A stretch of DNA of 64,000 nucleotides. It comes from Thalassobellus citreus. Its GTDB lineage: Bacteria > Bacteroidota > Bacteroidia > Flavobacteriales > Flavobacteriaceae. The stretch spans positions 1-64,000 of the forward strand of contig NZ_JBISCC010000112.1 in the NCBI RefSeq assembly GCF_044385915.1, written 5' to 3'. Each line of letters starts with the position of its first letter. The stretch's first letter is position 1. Both the position numbers and the translations under genes were made by a program. Under the pieces are notes generated by a model that worked only from the letters and a program-made list of their open reading frames with translations, did no database searches and had not been told where the DNA came from. Positions 35,811-43,784 of this stretch are shown piece by piece.

Positions 35811-36586
35811 TTTCAAGAGTAAGTATAGAGTCCGAGGTAAAAAATGGGATAACACAATTGAAATCAGCTTTCTTTAATACTCCTTTTAAAGTGTTAGATA
35901 TTCGGGAGGATAAGCAGAAAACAATGTTAGAGCTCATTTTGATGTGTTCTTCTCCAGGGGTTTTGGATGGAGATGAACTGTATTTTGACTATACCTTAAA
36001 TAAAGGTAGTCATTTAGAGCTTACCACACAATCTTTCCAGCGTTTATTTAGCATGGAAAAAAGCGCTTTTCAAGAAACAAAAGTAACATTAAATGAGAAT
36101 GCTTTTTTATGTTACTTACCGCATCCTTGTGTGCCTCACAAAGGGGCTTGTTTTAAGAATATTACCACCATTTTTTTAGATAAAAAAGCATCCATTCTTT
36201 GGGGGGAAATTTTCACTAGTGGTAGAAAACTAAAAGGGGAAGTTTTTGAATTCAAGCAATTTCAATCTGTCACAAAGATTTACAAAGAAAATAACTTAGT
36301 TTTTTTTGAAAATTTATATTTAAAACCTTCTGAATCTAACCCTATGAATCTAGGTCAGTATGAAGGTTTCACACATCAGTTGTGCTTGGTCTTTTTACAC
36401 GATTCCTGTGATGTAAAACTATTAAAAATGCAATTGAATACTTTTTTAAACGAAAAAAATGTCATGTTTGGAATTTCAGAAGCACCAACAAATGGTTTAG
36501 TAGTGAAAATTTTGTATAACAAAGCCGAAAAATTATTTTTATGGATGAAAGAAATGGCTGAAATTATAAAAAAAAATGAATTTTAA
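35807..36586 (+). CDS. ureD: Urease accessory protein UreD (UreH)
   Basis: 259 residues, beta-rich. SSPGVLDGDELYFDYTLNKGSHLELTTQSFQRLFSME, CYLPHPCVPHKGACFKN and ILWGEIFTSGRKLKGEVFEFKQF are typical UreD segments. It is the scaffold that contacts urease and passes nickel from UreG through UreF. It is placed last among the accessory genes here and overlaps the nickel-transporter gene by 11 bases. Confidence 0.93.
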   Translation: MISRVSIESEVKNGITQLKSAFFNTPFKVLDIREDKQKTMLELILMCSSPGVLDGDELYFDYTLNKGSHLELTTQSFQRLFSMEKSAFQETKVTLNENAFLCYLPHPCVPHKGACFKNITTIFLDKKASILWGEIFTSGRKLKGEVFEFKQFQSVTKIYKENNLVFFENLYLKPSESNPMNLGQYEGFTHQLCLVFLHDSCDVKLLKMQLNTFLNEKNVMFGISEAPTNGLVVKILYNKAEKLFLWMKEMAEIIKKNEF

Positions 36587-37271
36587 TTTACTTTGCCTAA
36601 CAGTAATTTTCATTAGTGCCTTGCATACCTTTAGTGGCCCCGATCATTATTTTCCATTTATTGTTTTGTCTCGTTCTAAAAAATGGAGCTTAAAAAAAAC
36701 AATTTTATGGACTTCGTTGTGTGGAATTGCACATGTATTCAGTTCGGTGATTTTAGGGCTGTTGGGCATTTTATTAGGATGGACTTTATCTAAGACTATG
36801 AATCTTGAATCCGTTCGAGGTGGGTTTGCTTCTTGGATATTGTTTCTTTTTGGATTAGGCTATGTATTGTATGCTCTTTATAATTTGAATAAAAACAAAA
36901 TTCATAAACACTTTCATACTACAGAGGAAGGTGAAATCTATGTTTTTGAACACCAACATGGGCAAATAGTAAGCTCTAATCGACGATTTAAAGTAACACC
37001 GTGGGTGATGTTTTTCATTTTTGCATCTGGACCAAGTGAACCCATGATTCCACTTATTGTATATCCAGCAATTGATTATTCATCATTTGAGGTTGGAGTT
37101 TTAATTATAATTTATACTTTGGCAACCGTTTTAACCATGTTGACTATGGTTTTGATCGGTTTTTATGGTATAAATTTAATTAAATATAAGGGATTTGAAA
37201 AATATATAGAGCTTATAAGTGGTGCTATAATATTAGTTTCTGGATTTGGGATGATTTGGCTAGGTTGGTAG
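36576..37271 (+). CDS. UreH/NicO-type nickel transporter membrane protein
   Basis: 231 residues with about six membrane helices. The first helix ends in HTFSGPDHYFPFIVLSR, close to the HX4-5DH metal motif of nickel/cobalt permeases. A central histidine-rich cytoplasmic loop (KIHKHFHTTEEGEIYVFEHQHG) can bind nickel. FASGPSEPMIPLIVYPA is the second conserved segment. It overlaps ureD by 11 bases, so it is co-translated with the urease accessory genes and probably supplies their nickel. Named differently in databases (urease accessory UreH-like, sulfite exporter TauE/SafE-like, NicO). Confidence 0.85.
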   Translation: MNFNLLCLTVIFISALHTFSGPDHYFPFIVLSRSKKWSLKKTILWTSLCGIAHVFSSVILGLLGILLGWTLSKTMNLESVRGGFASWILFLFGLGYVLYALYNLNKNKIHKHFHTTEEGEIYVFEHQHGQIVSSNRRFKVTPWVMFFIFASGPSEPMIPLIVYPAIDYSSFEVGVLIIIYTLATVLTMLTMVLIGFYGINLIKYKGFEKYIELISGAIILVSGFGMIWLGW

Positions 37272-37392
37272 TGCTTTTAAATGATGAAGGTAAATCTTTA
37301 ACTTTGTCATAGCATATCCAAGTTAATGTTGATGATAGAATGCCACTAAAATAAAAGTCTTTTTTAGATAAAATTTATGATGTTTTATAAAC

Positions 37393-37751
37393 CTAAATTT
37401 TACTTGTCGCTCTTGGAGAGGACAGAATGGAAAGACACTGTGTGTCTTTTAAATGATGTGCCAGTTGAAGCTTTGGATTAACCACCTTTTTTAATATATC
37501 ATGTTCTTCTGAAATATCTTTTAGCTGTTTCTTTAATAGAACTATTTCTTTTTGTTCATCTGTCAATTTTGCTTTACCTCGACCTGGAAAACTGTTCTTA
37601 CCATAATTTTTGATTCTTTTCGCCAACGGTGTAATACCGAATAAGGAATATCTAATTCCTCACACACTTGCTTTGTATTGCCTCGAGAATAACTTAATTC
37701 TACTGCCTTTTGCTTAAATGATGGACTGTAATTTCTGTTTCTTTTTTTCAT
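37393..37751 (-). pseudogene. IS3-family OrfA, frameshifted and truncated
   Basis: On the minus strand from 37751: MKKRNRNYSPSFKQKAVELS, RGNTKQVCEELDIPYSVLHRWRKESK, then after a +/-1 shift near 37605 KNSFPGRGKAKLTDEQKEIVLLKKQLKDI and EEHDILKKVV. This is a standard IS3 HTH_Tnp_1 plus leucine-zipper OrfA in two frames. No OrfB follows; the frame runs into unrelated sequence by 37480. The element landed in, or recombined with, the integrase gene next to it. Confidence 0.75.
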
Positions 37752-38175
37752 GATTCAAAGTTAATTCTTGTAACTCTAAATCTCGCAACTTTATGTCAAG
37801 TCTAATATAGTAAGTCCATTCTTCATCTTTACCTAAATAACGGTCACGTAATTTAATGGCTGTTACCATTTCACCCCGATCAATAAATAGCTGATGCAAT
37901 GAAAATAGTTTACTCTTTATAGAAGCAATATACCTATTAAGTTCCTGAATTTCTTTAGAACTCCCTTTGGCTAAGCCAGTATCGCTATTCCAACGACTTG
38001 GCTCAATTTTGCGATGGATACTGAATTCAGCTCTTCGGCCATCCACCGTAATTCTTAGGTAAATATTTGTTTTTCCTAAGAAATCCAATTTGGTTTTTTT
38101 AATGTATGATAGAATTGAGATTGAAAGTGACACCGATCTGTTGTTAATTTTGATTGAATTTACAAAAAAAATCAC
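37752..38175 (-). pseudogene. Tyrosine-recombinase integrase, N-terminal fragment
   Basis: The preserved part is the arm-type DNA-binding and start of the core-binding domain of a Bacteroidetes phage/ICE integrase: SVSLSISILSYIKKTKLDFLGKTNIYLRITVDGRRAEFSIHRKIEPSRWNSDTGLAKG with ELNRYIASIKSKLFSLHQLFIDRG in order. The catalytic R-H-R-H-Y domain is missing, since the frame passes into an IS3 fragment at about 37751 and stops. The mobilization genes upstream on the same strand suggest that this was their integrase, so the element can no longer excise by itself. Confidence 0.75.
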
Positions 38176-38248
38176 AAATAGGCTAATTAAAAAATAATTT
38201 TAATCATTTGTAATTCAAGGTATTACGTGTCAAAAAAAAAAAAAAAAT

Positions 38249-38293
38249 AATTCGGTGTCAGTGGATGTAGGAATTTTTTACTAACACCGAATT
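38249..38293. repeat. 10-bp inverted repeat upstream of the integrase fragment
   Basis: AATTCGGTGT at 38249-38258 pairs perfectly with ACACCGAATT at 38284-38293 across a 25-base spacer, 75-120 bases upstream of the integrase fragment. A run of about 16 A precedes it. It may be an integrase-promoter operator, an attachment-site arm or a weak terminator. Confidence 0.5.
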
Positions 38294-38342
38294 AACCCCT
38301 TTTTATATGATTTTAAATGGTATGTTTTGATATCAAAAAAAC

Positions 38343-38381
38343 AAAAAAAAACTGTAAATCATATATTTACAGTTTTTTTTT
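38343..38381 (-). terminator. Strong bidirectional terminator after the 88-residue gene
   Basis: ACTGTAAAT (38351-38359) pairs perfectly with ATTTACAGT (38365-38373) around a five-base loop. It is preceded by eight A and followed by eight T, so the full stem is about 16 bp. It lies 16 bases past the stop of the minus-strand gene at 38397. Confidence 0.85.
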
Positions 38382-38396
38382 GAATTAGAATAATGC

Positions 38397-38663
38397 TTAA
38401 AAAGACTCAAGGCATAAGTTGCTATATAAAGTATGATATGTCTCTTCATCTATAGTGATATAAGTTTCCCATGCGTCTAATTCTTCTAGAATGTCATCCC
38501 ACTGATAAAATCTAAAGACTATAAAATCATAGCTAGTAGAATGCATCAAGGTTTCTTTAGATGTTTTAAAAAATGCCATAGCAGATTTATTCGCAGATAG
38601 TATTGTCTCATATGATTTATAACTCAAATAATTAAATTTAGAAAGATTTGAGCTGCGCTTCAA
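38397..38663 (-). CDS. Hypothetical protein in the mobilization region
   Basis: 88 residues, acidic and aromatic, no signal peptide or membrane segment (FNYLSYKSYETILSANKSAM at the start, FYQWDDILEELDAWETYITI in the middle). Not recognised. It follows the coupling-protein gene by 89 bases and is closed by a strong terminator, which supports its being a real transcribed gene at the end of the mobilization operon. Confidence 0.5.
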   Translation of the reverse strand: MKRSSNLSKFNYLSYKSYETILSANKSAMAFFKTSKETLMHSTSYDFIVFRFYQWDDILEELDAWETYITIDEETYHTLYSNLCLESF

Positions 38664-38752
38664 ACAAAATAAGTCCTTTTAATCAGGTTCATCCCATTTA
38701 ATCCTTTATAGTCAACTTCCCATCCTTTAGAGATACATTTTCAGCAAACATA

Positions 38753-40333
38753 CTATTTAAACATAGATTTCACCTCGCTATAGATCCTATTGAAGTTTAA
38801 TTGTAAATCCTTTTCGGTATACGCTCTCGGCGGCTTTGGAAGTTCCTTAATAATATGTGGCTGTTTAAAACGCACCTTTTTATCCTTGCCATCCGCAAAC
38901 ACGATAAACTCCCCTTGCTTCAATCTAAAAAAGATTTCTGCTCGTCTTTTAGGCACTTCTCTTTCGCCTTTAGTAATTCGGGCTTCCCAGGTTAGCCCGG
39001 TTCCTTTACTTATACTTTTGGTTGGATTCTTCACGATCTCGAAGAAACGCTCATAGTATTTAGCGGTATCCGGATCATTAACTTTCCCAAAGAACTGATA
39101 GGACAGATTACTAAGTATGGCTCTACTAGCTTTTTCACCATATAACATATCGTTCTGTATTTTATCTTGCATGACATACACTGTTGCGATATCATAGCTT
39201 CTTAGGGTCGCTGGGATGCGGTGCATATGTAAAAGTCTGATGGTTGGCGCTTCCTCTAATAATATAAAAGAAGGCAACCGCTTTCGTTCACTTATTTGTT
39301 TGGTTATGGTATGTAAAATGGTGGCTATGACTGGTGAGAGAGAAGCATCTTTTTTAGGGTTATTGACTACACAAATAACAGCAGGGTTTTCTGGGTTATT
39401 GATATCTAGTGGAATATCATCGGAGGACAAGGCCATGAATATTTTTTTAGTACTGATTTTTTTAAAGGCATTCGCTAAGGTACTTTTCACGCCAGCGGTT
39501 TGCCGTTCGGATCCTACCCCACTGATAAAAGCATCCGCCATGGCTCTGGCGGTCAAATCTGCCTTTAAGAATTTCAAGAGGCCTTTGGTTCCCAATTGCT
39601 GATAAAGGGCTATTAAGTGTGGGATGGTACAGTAGTCCTTATAATCTGTTCTTAAACGCCAAATCAGCCCACTGATAAGTCCTTCTACCGCATCTTTAAA
39701 AAAACGTGACGTACTGTTGTTATCGGATTCTTTGGTCTCCATTAGATTTTCCAGAAGCACTCTAGACACTTCATAAACACTCTCTTCATCAGGCAAATAT
39801 TTTGGAGCAATGGGGTTGACTCTATAATGAATAGGATCAAAAGAAACGATATAGAATTTGTTCCCACTGTTTAGGTATAAGGGATATGCCATTTCAGTGA
39901 TTTCAAAATGCTTATAGTCATGGATAACACCGCAGAACTTATGGTCTTTAAAGTGCTTCATTAGGCTGTAGATGATACTTTCCGTTTTGCCACTACCTGC
40001 TGCTGCAATGATTGAGATGCCGCGTCTAATATTTTCCAGAACGAGATTAGCTCCACGGGTTTTCATCACCACTTTGTATTCTTTTCGGATGATCTGATTT
40101 TCAGTGCTCCCGCCATAAACATAGCACACCAGGTTTATAAATTGCCAGGGTACAACCATAAGGAGAATGGCTTTTAATAAGGCGTGAAAGTCCATCATCA
40201 CCCCGATAATTACAGAAGCTAGAATCAGACACATGAATATCATAAAAATCCCATGACGCACATATTTGTTGACCATATAAGAGATGAGTCCTCCTAAGAT
40301 CAATGCTGGAATTAACACGTGTAAGCTTACCAT
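38753..40333 (-). CDS. VirD4/TraG-type conjugative coupling protein
   Basis: 526 residues. Two N-terminal membrane helices (residues 4-22 and 30-75) are followed by a RecA-like ATPase: Walker A ISIIAAAGSGKTESIIYSLMKH, Walker B SFILLEEAPTIRLLHMHRIP, and TVYVMQDKIQNDMLYG with ANLSYQFFGKVNDPDTAKYYERF-type C-terminal TraM/TraG recognition residues. It recruits the relaxase-DNA complex to a type IV secretion channel. The mobilizable element carries its own coupling protein but no secretion-channel genes in this window. It is 10 bases after the relaxase gene. Confidence 0.9.
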   Translation of the reverse strand: MVSLHVLIPALILGGLISYMVNKYVRHGIFMIFMCLILASVIIGVMMDFHALLKAILLMVVPWQFINLVCYVYGGSTENQIIRKEYKVVMKTRGANLVLENIRRGISIIAAAGSGKTESIIYSLMKHFKDHKFCGVIHDYKHFEITEMAYPLYLNSGNKFYIVSFDPIHYRVNPIAPKYLPDEESVYEVSRVLLENLMETKESDNNSTSRFFKDAVEGLISGLIWRLRTDYKDYCTIPHLIALYQQLGTKGLLKFLKADLTARAMADAFISGVGSERQTAGVKSTLANAFKKISTKKIFMALSSDDIPLDINNPENPAVICVVNNPKKDASLSPVIATILHTITKQISERKRLPSFILLEEAPTIRLLHMHRIPATLRSYDIATVYVMQDKIQNDMLYGEKASRAILSNLSYQFFGKVNDPDTAKYYERFFEIVKNPTKSISKGTGLTWEARITKGEREVPKRRAEIFFRLKQGEFIVFADGKDKKVRFKQPHIIKELPKPPRAYTEKDLQLNFNRIYSEVKSMFK

Positions 40334-40343
40334 AATATTTAGT

Positions 40344-41363
40344 TTAAACGCCTATAGAGCCCGAGTTCATAGCGGTTTCCACACCTCTTTTGAGTTTCAT
40401 AAGGGCTTTATAAGCTAGTTGTACTTTATTAGTTGGAATGGTTGGCAGATTAACGCCTGCTTTGAATAACATTTTAAATGCGACTTGTTTTTCTGTCGTC
40501 GGCAGTCCAGCTAGCATCGCTAGAAAGCGCTTGGGATCTTTATCCAATATATTTCTGGCTTTATAACTTTCGACAAAGTTTCGCTTATAATGAAAGGTCT
40601 TATCGAAAGTCTTTTCAGCTGCCTTATAAAATTGGTCCCGATTAAACCCTTGCTTTATTGTTTTTCCATTTAAAATAGTCTCAGCCGCTTTATGCTGCGA
40701 TAAGGGCGATAACTTGAACGTGTTAGTTACATCTTTATGACTGACGATGATATGGACATGGTTTTGCATGCCTTCTTTTTTCATACCCCGTACAATACGT
40801 TTCCCATCAATCTTATGAGGCGCATCGGTTTCCAAACGGTCGATCTCTTTTTTAATGCGCTTTATGTCGCCTGTTGATTCCCCGTTTTCAATAGCTCGTA
40901 TGTCCTTTTTAAGTTTTAATATTTTGGTAGCATAGGGTTGGTTCTCTCGTATTTCCCTATCGGTACCCTTAAACGTTCTTTGCTTTTCAATTTTAGCATA
41001 GTATTTTATAACATCCACCTCAACCTGCTCATTTCTATGGAAAGACCTCGCATAATCCTTCATCATTTCCCTGACGTATAGACGTAGTTTCTCAGGATCA
41101 TTATTGATGGCTTTCAATTCCTTTTGAGATGGACTGACCACCATGGAATAAAACTTGGGGGCTTTCTTATTAAGTTTGGACGTGTTAGAATCTATTTCGG
41201 TAATTACTTCATCTGCACTGATGTGATCATGGTACTGGTCAAAAAAAGAGTCCTGAAGTTCCGGATTGTTCTCCTGGTTTTCTTTTTCCAGATAGTTTAC
41301 AAAATCCCGTACACTGCCGCTAAAATTTTCGCCTTGTTGTTGTTTACTAATGGCTATATACAT
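40344..41363 (-). CDS. DUF5712 family relaxase (MobB-type)
   Basis: 339 residues starting MYIAISKQQQGENFSGSVRDFVNYLEKEN. The metal-binding histidines are in MQNHVHIIVSHKD, and a long helical arm follows (FNRDQFYKAAEKTFDKTFHYKRNFVESYKARN). This is the Bacteroidetes DUF5712/MobB relaxase that nicks oriT and leads the strand into the recipient. A catalytic tyrosine cannot be assigned with confidence, though tyrosines near the N-terminus (Y2, Y24) are candidates. Gene order BfmA-relaxase-coupling protein is tight (2 and 10 bases apart). Confidence 0.85.
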   Translation of the reverse strand: MYIAISKQQQGENFSGSVRDFVNYLEKENQENNPELQDSFFDQYHDHISADEVITEIDSNTSKLNKKAPKFYSMVVSPSQKELKAINNDPEKLRLYVREMMKDYARSFHRNEQVEVDVIKYYAKIEKQRTFKGTDREIRENQPYATKILKLKKDIRAIENGESTGDIKRIKKEIDRLETDAPHKIDGKRIVRGMKKEGMQNHVHIIVSHKDVTNTFKLSPLSQHKAAETILNGKTIKQGFNRDQFYKAAEKTFDKTFHYKRNFVESYKARNILDKDPKRFLAMLAGLPTTEKQVAFKMLFKAGVNLPTIPTNKVQLAYKALMKLKRGVETAMNSGSIGV

Positions 41364-41365
41364 CC

Positions 41366-41929
41366 TTATGCATTTTTGATACTACGTTTATACTTTTCTA
41401 TTTCTTCCAGTGTGAGCTCCAGTTTTAAATAATCCTTCCCAAAACTGTGCTTGACTTCTTTGACTTTACTCAGCACATGACTAAAATCGGCTTTAAGCCC
41501 TTCCATTTTTTCCTCCAGCCGGTCATATCGTATTTTGGGAATGGTAGTTTCTTCTTCCCAAGCTTCTCCCCTTTCTACATCCTCAAACTTGGTCTCTATA
41601 AATTCAAAATCGTCGTCCAAAAATTCATTATCATGTTCCTCCTCAAATTGTTGTTCAAACAGGGATTGTAACATAGCAACTGTTGGTAGGGTTTGGCTTT
41701 TTTCAATGTCTCTAATGATGGCAATGGCATTACCAATCCTTTTTTTGATTCTAATTTCTATAGCGCTGAGACTTCCATCAATTGAGTCCATCGGAGATAA
41801 CTCATGAACCTCAAAAAAATCTAGCATGGATTCCAAAGCTTCGGTATGGGTGCGGGCAAGTTGTATAGAGAACTTTCTGAACCTATTGGCAACCTTAATT
41901 TTAAATCGTACAGTAGAAAACGTATCCAT
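41366..41929 (-). CDS. bfmA: BfmA/BtgA family mobilization protein
   Basis: 187 residues from ATG 41929: MDTFSTVRFKIKVANRFRKFSIQLARTHTEALESMLDFFEVHELSP, the ribbon-helix-helix-like oriT-binding N-terminus of BfmA/BtgA proteins. An acidic middle (FEEEHDNEFLDDDFEFIE) and a coiled-coil end follow. I prefer this start; the frame is open 24 residues further but that extension reads through a perfect inverted repeat (41951-42002). It probably binds the adjacent oriT and assists the relaxase encoded 2 bases downstream. Confidence 0.85.
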   Translation of the reverse strand: MDTFSTVRFKIKVANRFRKFSIQLARTHTEALESMLDFFEVHELSPMDSIDGSLSAIEIRIKKRIGNAIAIIRDIEKSQTLPTVAMLQSLFEQQFEEEHDNEFLDDDFEFIETKFEDVERGEAWEEETTIPKIRYDRLEEKMEGLKADFSHVLSKVKEVKHSFGKDYLKLELTLEEIEKYKRSIKNA

Positions 41930-41950
41930 AATTTTTATTACTTGGCGCTT

Positions 41951-42002
41951 TTTGACGCAAAAAACGACCGTTTTATTGGGGTTTCGAGGGTTTTGCGTCA
42001 AA
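41951..42002. promoter_or_regulatory. 12-bp perfect inverted repeat upstream of bfmA
   Basis: TTTGACGCAAAA (41951-41962) is repeated inverted as TTTTGCGTCAAA (41991-42002) with a 28-base spacer, directly upstream of the bfmA start. In this position it could be the BfmA-binding part of oriT or an operator for the mobilization operon. Confidence 0.6.
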
Positions 42003-42075
42003 TCATCCTATTTCTTTTTTTTACCAACCCCATAAAACACCTTTAAACATTAACTTTACGGAGTACATGAGACAT

Positions 42076-42098
42076 GTAGCGTTGCGTGAGCACGCTAC
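42076..42098. other. Candidate oriT stem-loop
   Basis: GTAGCG (42076-42081) pairs with CGCTAC (42093-42098), with an alternative inner stem GCGTG-AG-CACGC. The sequence CCTCTTGC follows directly. A GC-rich stem-loop beside a short conserved nick-like sequence, 150 bases upstream of the relaxosome genes and next to a long inverted repeat, is the usual oriT layout. I cannot identify the nick site with certainty. The frame 42021-42248 across this region is not believed to be a gene. Confidence 0.45.
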
Positions 42099-42351
42099 CC
42101 TCTTGCTTCTCCATTTCGGTAGGCAAGGCGTACCAAAATTCCAAACAACCAGATTATCATTTAGTTGCTTTTTTTTAAGCGTCCTACTTCTTTTAAAGTT
42201 ATGAGATTTCCTTTTAAAACAAAAACACAAATCCCCATCAAATACCACGTTTTCTAACTATTACTTATGATTGTAATAAAAACTTAAAAACAAAACGTCC
42301 GTTTTACTAATAAGCTAGAAAAATATTGACGGCTAAGGAACTTTGTATAAC

Positions 42352-42386
42352 AAAAAAAAGACTCTTGAATTTTTCAAAAGCCTTTT
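42352..42386 (-). terminator. Terminator after the RadC-linked gene pair
   Basis: On the minus strand a stem of GGCTTTTGAA with TTCAAGAGTC (42360-42369 and 42373-42382 on plus coordinates, one mismatch region) is followed by eight T. It lies 30 bases past the stop of the gene at 42415. Confidence 0.7.
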
Positions 42387-42414
42387 ATCTATTACATGAT
42401 GTTTCATGATACTC

Positions 42415-42618
42415 CTATATATTAAAAACATATTGGTAGTTATATAAATTTTTCACTGCCTCTTCATATAGAATCGTATCATAATCCAAATGATTTTCTA
42501 TAGCATAGGCTTTTAAATCATTTCCATAGTGTTGCTCCACATCCTGTTTTGAATTTTGAAGCAAACGGTCTTGGGTTTCAGCATCGAGGTTGGTATAATT
42601 CAAATAGATCATAATCAT
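42415..42618 (-). CDS. Small conserved hypothetical protein of mobile elements
   Basis: 67 residues, acidic (MIYLNYTNLDAETQDRLLQNSKQDVEQHYGNDLKAYAIENH as overlapping parts). No signal peptide or membrane segment. Small proteins like this commonly follow radC in Bacteroidetes integrative elements; the function is unknown. It is 9 bases after the RadC-like gene and is followed by a terminator, so it closes the SSB-RadC operon. Confidence 0.65.
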   Translation of the reverse strand: MIMIYLNYTNLDAETQDRLLQNSKQDVEQHYGNDLKAYAIENHLDYDTILYEEAVKNLYNYQYVFNI

Positions 42619-42627
42619 GGCATTAAA

Positions 42628-43122
42628 TTATAATAAGCCGTTATCAGCAAAACTGTAATAATTACCATCGGGTATAATAATTAAATGGTCTAAAACATTC
42701 ACATCAAACAATTTCGAAGCTTTTTTAATCTTGTCTGTTAATTGCTTATCCGCTTCACTAGGTAACAGTTTCCCACTGGGATGATTATGAACTAAAATAA
42801 CGCCCACAGATAAGGTTTTGATAATAACGGCAAACAAAATCCGCATATCGATTAAGGTCCCTGTGATACCTCCCGTAGACAATTGGTAAACCCCTTTAAT
42901 TTTATTAGAATTATTCAATAACAACACCTTAAAGGATTCTTGCAATCCAATTGTATCTTGATTCCATTGATTAAAAATCAAGGTTGCGGCATCCTCCGAA
43001 TTTTTAACAATCATGGCTTTAGACATGCTTATTTTTTCTCGGTAACTAATCTGTATTTCGTTAACGGTGCCTTTACACATTTCTGAATATGTATTTTGTA
43101 ATTCGTGCCTTTTTGTTTTCAT
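42628..43122 (-). CDS. radC: RadC/JAB-domain protein of a mobile element
   Basis: 164 residues, single JAMM domain: VGVILVHNHPSGKLLPSEADKQLTDKIKKA carries the HxH and the aspartate of the metal site. The N-terminal helix-hairpin-helix region of chromosomal RadC is absent, as is usual for copies on conjugative and mobilizable elements. The role is presumed anti-restriction or DNA processing on entry, but is not established. Encoded between ssb and a small hypothetical gene. Confidence 0.88.
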   Translation of the reverse strand: MKTKRHELQNTYSEMCKGTVNEIQISYREKISMSKAMIVKNSEDAATLIFNQWNQDTIGLQESFKVLLLNNSNKIKGVYQLSTGGITGTLIDMRILFAVIIKTLSVGVILVHNHPSGKLLPSEADKQLTDKIKKASKLFDVNVLDHLIIIPDGNYYSFADNGLL

Positions 43123-43169
43123 TGTTTCTCTGTATTATTAGATTAACCCCAATAGCAATCGAGAAAAAA

Positions 43170-43201
43170 AGCAGGTGTACCCATCTAAAGTAACACCCAC
43201 T
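43170..43201 (-). terminator. Terminator after ssb
   Basis: On the minus strand AGTGGGTGT (43193-43201) pairs with ACACCTGCT (43170-43178) with one mismatch around a 14-base loop, followed by seven T. It lies 10 bases past the ssb stop and would separate it, partly or fully, from radC. Confidence 0.65.
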
Positions 43202-43210
43202 TTTTTTTTG

Positions 43211-43567
43211 CTATTTAGTGACATTCGCATTCCCTTTAATACCCAAAAGCAGGATTTCATCAATGACCACTTCGGTAATAAATCTTTTCTCTCCGGCTTT
43301 GGTTTCAAACGAACGAGAAGTCAATTTGCCTTTTAAGACCACTTCTTTTCCTTTACTTACATACTTTTCTACGATTACAGCAACCTTTCCCCATGCCACA
43401 ATACTGTGCCATTGTGTGTTTGTCACTTTTTCTCCTTTAGAATCCTTATAAAATTCATTGGTAGCCAATGAAAATTTAGCGACTTTCTTTCCGCTGTCTA
43501 GGTTCGTAATTTCAGTCTCGTTTCCAACGTTGCCAATTAACTGCACATTGTTTTTTAGCGTACTCAT
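43211..43567 (-). CDS. ssb: Single-stranded DNA-binding protein, mobile-element type
   Basis: 118 residues: an OB fold with NNVQLIGNVGNETEITNLDSGKKVAKFSLATNEFYKDSKGEKV and TQWHSIVAWGKVAVIVEKYVSKGKEVVLKGKLTSRSFE. It ends KGNANVTK, so it lacks the acidic DDxxPF-type tail through which chromosomal SSB recruits repair proteins. This is common for SSBs carried by conjugative elements, where they protect incoming single strands. Confidence 0.92.
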   Translation of the reverse strand: MSTLKNNVQLIGNVGNETEITNLDSGKKVAKFSLATNEFYKDSKGEKVTNTQWHSIVAWGKVAVIVEKYVSKGKEVVLKGKLTSRSFETKAGEKRFITEVVIDEILLLGIKGNANVTK

Positions 43568-43607
43568 AATTAAAAAATTTAAAGATTAATGAACCTATCT
43601 GAACGAT

Positions 43608-43742
43608 TCAGACAAGCTTTATTATTGATTTACTTATGATATCCAGAGCGTTTTCCTTTTTTTGTTTTTTTATCTTGTGTTCCGCTTCCTTTTTATTGAT
43701 TTTGTATGATTTCATAAGATTCTTTTTAGATTTACTTCCCAT
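43608..43742 (-). CDS. Possible 44-residue lysine-rich protein upstream of ssb
   Basis: ATG 43742 opens MGSKSKKNLMKSYKINKKEA and ends at TGA 43608. It is strongly basic and helical (KKEAEHKIKKQKKENALDIISKS). It is collinear with ssb, 40 bases upstream. A TTG 45 bases earlier could extend it. Compositional bias alone can open such frames in AT-rich DNA, so support is modest. Confidence 0.35.
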   Translation of the reverse strand: MGSKSKKNLMKSYKINKKEAEHKIKKQKKENALDIISKSIIKLV

Positions 43743-43784
43743 AGAGCCGTCACTGTTACCTTCTTTTTGTTGCTTAGTGCGTTT

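Noticed and set aside
37393..37751. Two overlapping small frames read as separate genes
   Set aside because: They are two reading frames of one IS3 OrfA joined by a frameshift.
39216..39602. Long plus-strand frame inside the coupling-protein gene
   Set aside because: Antisense shadow of a well-supported VirD4-type ATPase; serine- and cysteine-rich composition typical of such shadows.
42021..42248. 75-residue frame upstream of bfmA
   Set aside because: It reads through the candidate oriT stem and has cysteine- and basic-rich low-sense composition; no start signal and no family.
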